Shown here: positions 57,713-64,000 of the stretch, piece after piece
How positions within the stretch are numbered: position 1 is the stretch's first letter
How the letters are laid out: every line of letters starts with the position of its first letter
NCBI GenBank assembly: GCA_949358305.1
Contig: OX442317.1
Location: 16,732,516 to 16,796,515, forward strand
Source: Strigamia acuminata
Taxonomy: Eukaryota > Arthropoda > Chilopoda > Geophilomorpha > Linotaeniidae
Reading direction: 5' to 3'
Length of the DNA stretch: 64,000 nucleotides
Notes under the pieces: generated by a model
What the model saw: only the letters and a program-made list of their open reading frames with translations
Told to the model about the DNA's origin: nothing
The model's database searches: none
Translations under genes and position numbers: made by a program

Positions 57713-58438
57713 AGATGGTCGATGATTTCCACTCGCTCGTATACGCGTTGTATACGAGCTCGTATTTTGATCGTAATCGTAAACGAATCGTTTACAAGTC
57801 GTATACAAGTTGTATACGACGTGTATACACCTCGTATACGAACGAAGTTTGGAAAATCCACCGGATACTTACTACGACATGAAAACACATAGTAGTCACA
57901 TACGTCTTATTTGGAAATTGTGTTTTCACAAACTTCGTTCGTATACGAGGTGTATACACGTCGTATACAACTTGTATACGACTTGTAAACGTTTCGTTTA
58001 CGATTACGATCAAAATACGAGCTCGTATACAACGCGTATACGAGTCGAATACGAATCGAATTCGAGTCGTATTCGAGATGGTCGATGATTTCCACTCGCT
58101 CGTATACGCGTTGTATACGAGCTCGTATTTTGATCGTAATCGTAAACGAATCGTTTACAAGTCGTATACAAGTTGTATACGACGTGTATACACCTCGTAT
58201 ACGAACGAAGTTTGGAAAATCCACCGGATACTTACTACGACATGAAAACACATAGTAGTCACATACGTCTTATTTGGAAATTGTGTTTTCACAAACTTCG
58301 TTCGTATACGAGGTGTATACACGTCGTATACAACTTGTATACGACTTGTAAACGATTCGTTTACGATTACGATCAAAATACGAGCTCGTATACAACGCGT
58401 ATACGAGCGAGTGGAAATCATCGACCATCTCGAATACG
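57713..58438. repeat. Core: two direct 363-bp units, each an inverted repeat
   Basis: 57713-58075 and 58076-58438 are direct copies. Each has about 115-bp inverted arms of CGTATAC/GTATACG and CGTAAACGAATCGTTTAC type (57735-57850 with 57930-58044) around a non-palindromic 79-bp spacer. Confidence 0.9.
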
Positions 58439-59178
58439 ACTCGAATACGATTCGAATACATCTCGAATACATCTCGAATACGAGTCGTACGAGTCAAAGT
58501 CCGGGAACGGGTCATCGACTATCTCGTATTCGACTCGAAAACGAGTCGAATACGATTTCGCGTTGAAGAAGGGCAAAACTCGTATTCGACTCGAAAACGA
58601 GTCGAATACGATTTCGCGTTGAAGAAGGGCAAAACTCGTATTCGACTCGAAAACGAGTCGAATACGATTTCGCGTTGAAGAAGGGCAAAACTCGTATTCG
58701 ACTCGAAAACGAGTCGAATACGATTTCGCGTTGAAGAAGGGCAAAACTCGTATTCGACTCGAAAACGAGTCGAATACGATTTCGCGTTGAAGAAGGGCAA
58801 AACTCGTATTCGACTCGAAAACGAGTCGAATACGATTTCGCGTTGAAGAAGGGCAAAACTCGTATTCGACTCGAAAACGAGTCGAATACGATTTCGCGTT
58901 GAAGAAGGGCAAAACTCGTATTCGACTCGAAAACGAGTCGAATACGATTTCGCGTTGAAGAAGGGCAAAACTCGTATTCGACTCGAAAACGAGTCGAATA
59001 CGATTTCGCGTTGAAGAAGGGCAAAACTCGTATTCGACTCGAAAACGAGTCGAATACAATTTTGCGTTGAAAAAGGACAAAAATCGTATTCGATTCGCTT
59101 TCGAATCGAATACGAGTTTTGTCCTTTTTCAACGCTTGGGAAAAGGACTCGAATGCGCCTCCACGTTGCAATGCGCAT
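58439..59178. repeat. Right array of 56-bp hairpin units, inverted
   Basis: Inverse complement of the left array, with about ten standard 56-bp units and the variant at the outer end (59082-59113), so the two sides differ in copy number. Confidence 0.93.
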
Positions 59179-60535
59179 TTGTGTAAACGATGATGGAATC
59201 CCCTGCTTAAATACTGGCTATCGCGTCACGTAACAGCAACGTGCCACGTCACGTAATTGCAACGTGCCGCGCTATGCCACACAATGTGCCGCCGCGATAG
59301 GCCATTGAACCCGAATGTGTGTGATGCGAAACGCGCGAGTACGCGCGCGGAGAACGCGCGGCAATGCTAGCAACAGGAGCGCAACTGCCCAAGAAATTGC
59401 TCAACAATAAAAGGCACGTGGAAGCACGTGCCTGAAACAATAGGCACTTCAAATAAAGTTATTGTTAAAAAACGGGCTTGAAAACCAACAATTACACAAT
59501 AATTAAGGGGCAAGAAATGAACTTTGCTGCAATGCAAAGTTCTCAAAATACAGAGAAATGAAAGTTACACTTGTATAAAGAATTGACAATGTTTGAAACC
59601 AATAAAAACTACAAAAACACACTTGTAAAAAACCCAAAACAACCCCCAGAATGAATTATTTGACTCAAATTAACCCTAAAACAGTCTTGGAGGTCGTGCA
59701 GACGACAGAGTCGGATCGGAAGGTTGCTAAAACCTGACGCCAAAACTAGCAATGGGACAGCTAGTTAGAAAACAGCTTTTTCATCAATCATGAACGCTGA
59801 AAACCTCACCCAGGGGTAGAAAATGATGGAGAGAACGTTTTCGCCATCTAAAACGGTCTAAAACGGGTCTAAAATGCCTAAACCGGCGCCTGGAACGTGG
59901 CGCAGTTGTTGGGTCAAATATTGTCAAAAATCAGTGGAAATTTGTCAAATATAGGCAAAAATCTGCTGAAATTTGTCAAAAATTGACCAAATTCCGTGCA
60001 AGTTTTGCAAGTTTTGTGCGCATCAAGCCATGCGCGCCTATACTATTGCACGAGCGCATTGACGCGTGATGAAAACCGACCACGTTTACGAAGTGAATTC
60101 GAGCTACAAAAGTATCAAATCGCCATTCTAGTATGGAACAAAAAAAATTAAGTGGAAACAAACAAAATAAAAACTTTAATATACGAGAAACGTACAATTC
60201 CACTCAACTTTGTTTCAAATTTTATTTATTGGATCATTAAAAATAAACAGTAGTGTTGTGCACTGTACACTTAAATGTATACCGCAGTACAAGTACCGCG
60301 GTCCCGGTACTGCACCGGTACACGTGAAAACGCGAGTTTCTCAAATTTAAAAAGTTGATGTCGGCGGCGATGCGTTGTTTTGTGGTGAGAATTTGCCTCG
60401 AGAATTGATCTTATCTCTTTGTTTGCAATATTTTTTTTGGCATTCTTTGTTGATTTTTCGGTTTGAATTTGTTTTTTTCCGGTGTAATTTGAGTGGTGGA
60501 AGGTTGTTGGGGTGTGTTGAGGGCAATTTTGGTTA
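59179..60535. repeat. Inverted, shortened copy of the 1686-bp unit
   Basis: Inverse complement of 56803-57083 and most of the unit. Relative to the tandem units it lacks about 0.4 kb near 60000 and has about 80 extra bases near 60285 (GTACCGCGGTCCCGGTAC-type). Diverged, unlike the near-identical left units. Confidence 0.85.
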
Positions 60536-60539
60536 TTTG

Positions 60540-60790
60540 TTGATTTTTAATTGATTTAATCGTTTTCTGTTTGTTTTTGCTGGTTTTTAATCGATTTTTC
60601 TGTATTTTTGGTCAATTTTTACCAATTGTAATTGTTATTTGTCATTCTGAATTGATTATTGTCCGATTTTATTCGATTATTGTCAGATTTCAGTCGATTT
60701 TTGTCGATTTCTAATCAATGTTTATACATTTCTTATCAAGTTTTGTATATTTTTGTTGATTTTTAATCATATTTGTTCCTTTTTAATCAA
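60540..60790. repeat. Outer right arm of the large inverted repeat
   Basis: Inverse, diverged copy of 50510-50700. Confidence 0.7.
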
Positions 60791-61190
60791 AGTCGAAAAC
60801 GAGTTGTAAATGCGTTCGTATGCGACGCGAACGCGTATTGGAGTCGATTCCAAGTTCGTATTCCATCGCGAACGCGCATTTGAGACGTAAACGAGTTTAT
60901 CTTTTTCACTCTCGCTTGATCCCCCTTTATCGCGCCTCATTGCTCCTGTGAAAAAAAATATATGAGAATGCACAGAAATGAACCTTCCAATACTTACATG
61001 AAAATTGGCAACCTTGACACAAAACAGTCTATCGACACTCCCAACACCACCCCGGACATTTTTCGGAAGAGTTTGGTCCACCCGGAATCCGCAGAATAGT
61101 CTCCCCCGAAATGCGGATTTCGCGGACGCCAATCCGCGAAAAGGATATTCTTGTCGCGGCGCGCCGACGCGTCCGCCACGCCCGTCTGGA
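60780..61190 (-). other. Possible spliced exon pair next to the duplication edge
   Basis: On the minus strand, a frame to 60998 (containing LFRKMSGVVLGVSIDC) ends at a perfect GTAAGT donor. A T-rich acceptor (tttttttcacag) at 60946 lies 52 bp downstream. Spliced in that frame it stops soon (after SNEAR). No family recognised. Confidence 0.25.
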
Positions 61191-61198
61191 GAGCTTAA

Positions 61199-64000
61199 CC
61201 TTATGGCGCGCATGCGGATTTCTCGGAGTGCGAAAGGGACCCTATTTTTAACATTACGGCGGCCTATACCTTGACCCCCTGTTCGCAGTCTCATGGCTGA
61301 TTTTGCGGATTTCACTTATTTGTATATTCCGCACGATCGCGCGCGTTTTATCAACCTTGGGAAAGCCGCTTTCTCAAATTTGCAAATTCCACATTGTGTG
61401 AACATGCTACAACGCTTCTGTGCGCGTCAATAAAAAAAAAAACCGATTAGAAATGAAATTCAGGGTTTTGTTAAAATAAAAATTATACAATATAATCAGT
61501 CTATAATGCTTCTATAATGCTGTTGGTTTAATCAGCACATTGTAATCGTGTGAAAACACGCGCGCTCGCAATAATACATTACCCAATGTACTTGCACTGG
61601 CATGGACCCAACAGTGCGCACTTTCCCGTGCGTGCTGCTTGCACTATTTACATCAATTGTTGCTCCACAGGTTGCGCGACCTGCCGGGCAGTTAAGACGT
61701 ACTAGAATAACCTCAGGATTTGATAAAACCTGATTTTTGGATGACACTAAGTAAATGGCAGTGAATGTGAGATGTGAGATACACGATGAATTTAATAAAA
61801 TTTATATTTCCTAATCATGGGATTGGTTTCACGTTTCATAATCCAACAATTAAGTAGAATATCATTATTGCAATTGATTAAAACAAATTTTTTTTACAAA
61901 TTCTTTGGTTTTACATTTTAAATTTATTTTCCAATAGTTGGCACCATCGCAATTGCTGCGAGTTTAAAACACTGCATTCAGCAGAATTTACTGCACTTTC
62001 AAATCAAGGCCAGGCATACCTACTGCAAAGTAATGTATAAACCATAAAGAAGCCTTTGATTCGGAATTGCCTGTAGGTAATTCTGCGCTGGTCTCCAATG
62101 GAAATGTCCGCGCCGGTCTTCCGTGCACGGGAAGTCCACAGAAAGTCCGTGCATTCCGTGCGCTGGGAGTCCGTGCGTCGTACCGCGTGATCTTGCATTG
62201 TTTTTTGTGGGCTTTTCCTGATTAGGATTACTTCCTTTTTAACTCTTGAAGAATTAAGTTTGTTTTTTTTGCTCCAAAACGTCCCAAAACGCCTGAAAAT
62301 CGCGCAACTCGAGGCAAAACATTACAGTGTGTATTCAAATCAAAACTAGCTACAAATACATGCTGAAATTAGCTAAATTTTCAAATTTTTTGGCTTTCAA
62401 GAAGTAATGGAAACATTTGACATAACGTGGATCAGTTGCATTCAAAAACTAAAATATTTTGTGTTTTACTTCAATTTTAAACTAAAAATGATGTCATTTC
62501 CTGTTTAAACCCCTGTTAAAGCTTGAAATACATTTTAACTAAAAGAAATAAGTTTGTTTTTTTCTTCGGCAGTGACGTGTACACACGAGCACGCCTGAGA
62601 ACGCCAAAAAATGCTAAAAAACGCTCAAAAACGCCTGAAAATCGCGCAACTCGAGGCAAAACATTAATTTTTCATCTTTATTTCAACTTTTGTGACGTTT
62701 AAAATTGTGTTCTCATGTTTTTTGCCTCAAGTTGCATTGTCATCTGGCGTTTTGGAGTGTTTTTATGTGTTCGCAGGCGTTCGCAGGCGTTTTTTGGCGT
62801 TGTCACTCACTCAAGTGGCCATTTTTAGCATTTTCCGTAGTAAAAATGGCCGTTTTTCGTCAAAATGGCCATTTTTAGCCATTTTTCAGAGTAAAAATGT
62901 TTTTTTTTCACCGTTTTTATAGTAAAATGGCCATTTTTAGTCGTTTTTTTAATCAAAAATGGCCGTTTTTATCGTTGAAACGTTATTAAAATGTAACGTT
63001 TCAATGGCGTTTTGATCTCGCCTCATTTCCGGTTTTGAAAATTAATAAACGCCCCGGCGTTTATTCGAGGCAATACCCAACTTGGGCTTTTATTCGCGTC
63101 GCACCGCATCATCATCTCACCTTGCCTCCCGTCTTGAAAATTTATAAACGCCCCGGCGTTTATTCAAGGCAAACCATTGTTTATGTAAGTTTTTCCTGAT
63201 TAGGATTACTTCTTTTAGAAGAAACACGTTTATTTCTTCTCGTTTAATCTTGAGTCGTGATCTCGCCTCGTTTCTGGTCTTAAAAATTAATAAACACCCC
63301 GGCTTTTATTCAAGGCAATACGGTACGTTTATGAAACCCAACTTGGGCTTTCATTTTAAAAAAAGCGCGTGTTCTTACGTCGAACTAAGAGATACAGGTG
63401 AATTAGCAACGCCTAATTTGATTTAATAAATAAAGCAAACAACATCTCGCCTCACTTCTGGCGTTTGTTCGAGGCAAGCCATTGTTTTTGCATTTTTTTT
63501 CCTGATTAGGGTTACTTCCTTTTTAACTCTTGAAGAAATAAGTATTTTTTTTTACTCGGCAGTGACGTGTACGCGCGAGTACGCCTGAGAACGCCAAAAA
63601 ATACTCCAAAACGCCTGAAAATCGTGCAACTCGAGGCAAAACATTAATTGTTTATTTTTGTTTCAACTTTTGTAACGTTTACAATTGTGTTCTCATGTTT
63701 TTTGCCTCAAGTTGCATTGTCATTTTGCGTTTTGGGGCGTTTTTAGGCATTTTTAGGCATTTGCGGGCGTTCTTGGGCGTTTTTTGGCGTTGTCATTCAA
63801 TCAAATGGCCATTTTTAGCCATTTTTAGCCATTTTTCATAGAAAAATGGTCATTTTTAGCCGTTTTTCATCCAAAATGGCCGTTTTTCATCCAAAAGGGC
63901 CGTTTTTCATCCAAAATGGAATAATTGTTGTGTCCGGATTTTATGTCATTTATTGTCTTAATTAAAGTTAACAAAGTGTCTTTAATTTTTGCTTTTCTTG
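61199..64000. repeat. Start of the second copy of the 16348-bp segment
   Basis: Matches 44851-47652 with no difference noticed, including hairpin elements A (62571 and 63561) and the GGCC arrays. It continues beyond the window. Confidence 0.9.

Larger units (their letters stand above)
44851..61198. repeat. 16348-bp segment, first copy of a tandem duplication
   Basis: From 44851 the sequence matches 61199 onward at a constant offset of 16348, with no difference noticed through 47652/64000. The second copy starts directly where the first ends, so this is a head-to-tail duplication or an assembly duplicate. Confidence 0.88.

Noticed and set aside
57140-59113. CRISPR array
   Set aside because: Regular repeats without unique spacers, palindromic through the whole unit, in a eukaryotic setting.
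57077-59178. Arg/Ser/Phe-repeat open frames of 150-220 codons on both strands
   Set aside because: They arise from 56-bp palindromic units without stops in several frames; both strands read alike and no splice or start context supports coding.

Overview
The window looks like genomic DNA from an invertebrate animal. Protein genes are split by short introns with GT..AG borders and T-rich acceptors, simple repeats such as (TTTA)n are everywhere, and three kinds of LTR retrotransposon are present (a Mag-like Ty3, a second Ty3/Gypsy, and a Ty1/Copia). Nothing in the sequence identifies the species. There are no operons, bacterial signals or CRISPR arrays.

Layout. 0.4-1.1 kb: a two-exon Ala-rich gene. 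About 2.0 kb: a scrap of thymidine kinase. 2.4-22.1 kb (minus strand): one long gene of at least 14 coding exons, called gene B here. It has an N-terminal membrane segment, a long Glu/Val/Lys tandem-repeat exon, Pro-rich and C2H2 zinc-finger parts and a basic tail. One of its zinc-finger exons is split by a 13.3-kb Mag-like element (3713-17010), with a CTGTC target duplication and the reading frame kept on both sides. That element is itself split by a second Ty3/Gypsy element (5994-14458; 4-bp duplication ATAC; two 578-bp LTRs that look identical). The second element joins gag to pol through a textbook -1 slippery heptamer.

22-30.5 and 38.5-41 kb: mostly an old, diverged array of a roughly 1-kb repeat with a conserved hairpin, with small spliced genes between copies (23.0, 28.0 and 38.9 kb). 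The gene at 38.9 kb looks like a retropepsin fold without its catalytic Asp-Thr-Gly. A rearranged Copia element (30515-38483, minus strand) sits inside one array copy, with target duplication AAATC. It holds an LTR-LTR junction and a 1646-bp internal pol duplication. A sister array copy at 40.36 kb preserves the empty target.

41.5-44.9 kb: a two-exon coiled-coil gene (minus), a hairpin element, a four-exon Cys-containing gene (plus) and a thymidine kinase (minus) that has lost its P-loop end. The kinase is cut at 44850, where a 16348-bp segment begins that starts again at 61199 and runs off the window.

44.9-61.2 kb: essentially gene-free and repeat-built. It contains short imperfect-hairpin elements and GGCC-palindrome arrays (46-49.7 kb), a clean 394-bp terminal-inverted-repeat element (51344-51737), three tandem 1686-bp units (51950-57003), and a very large inverted-repeat structure (50.5-60.8 kb). 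The core of that structure is made of 56-bp units, each a 13-bp-stem hairpin, facing each other across a second set of CGTATAC-type palindromes. This foldback structure is the most unusual feature of the window.
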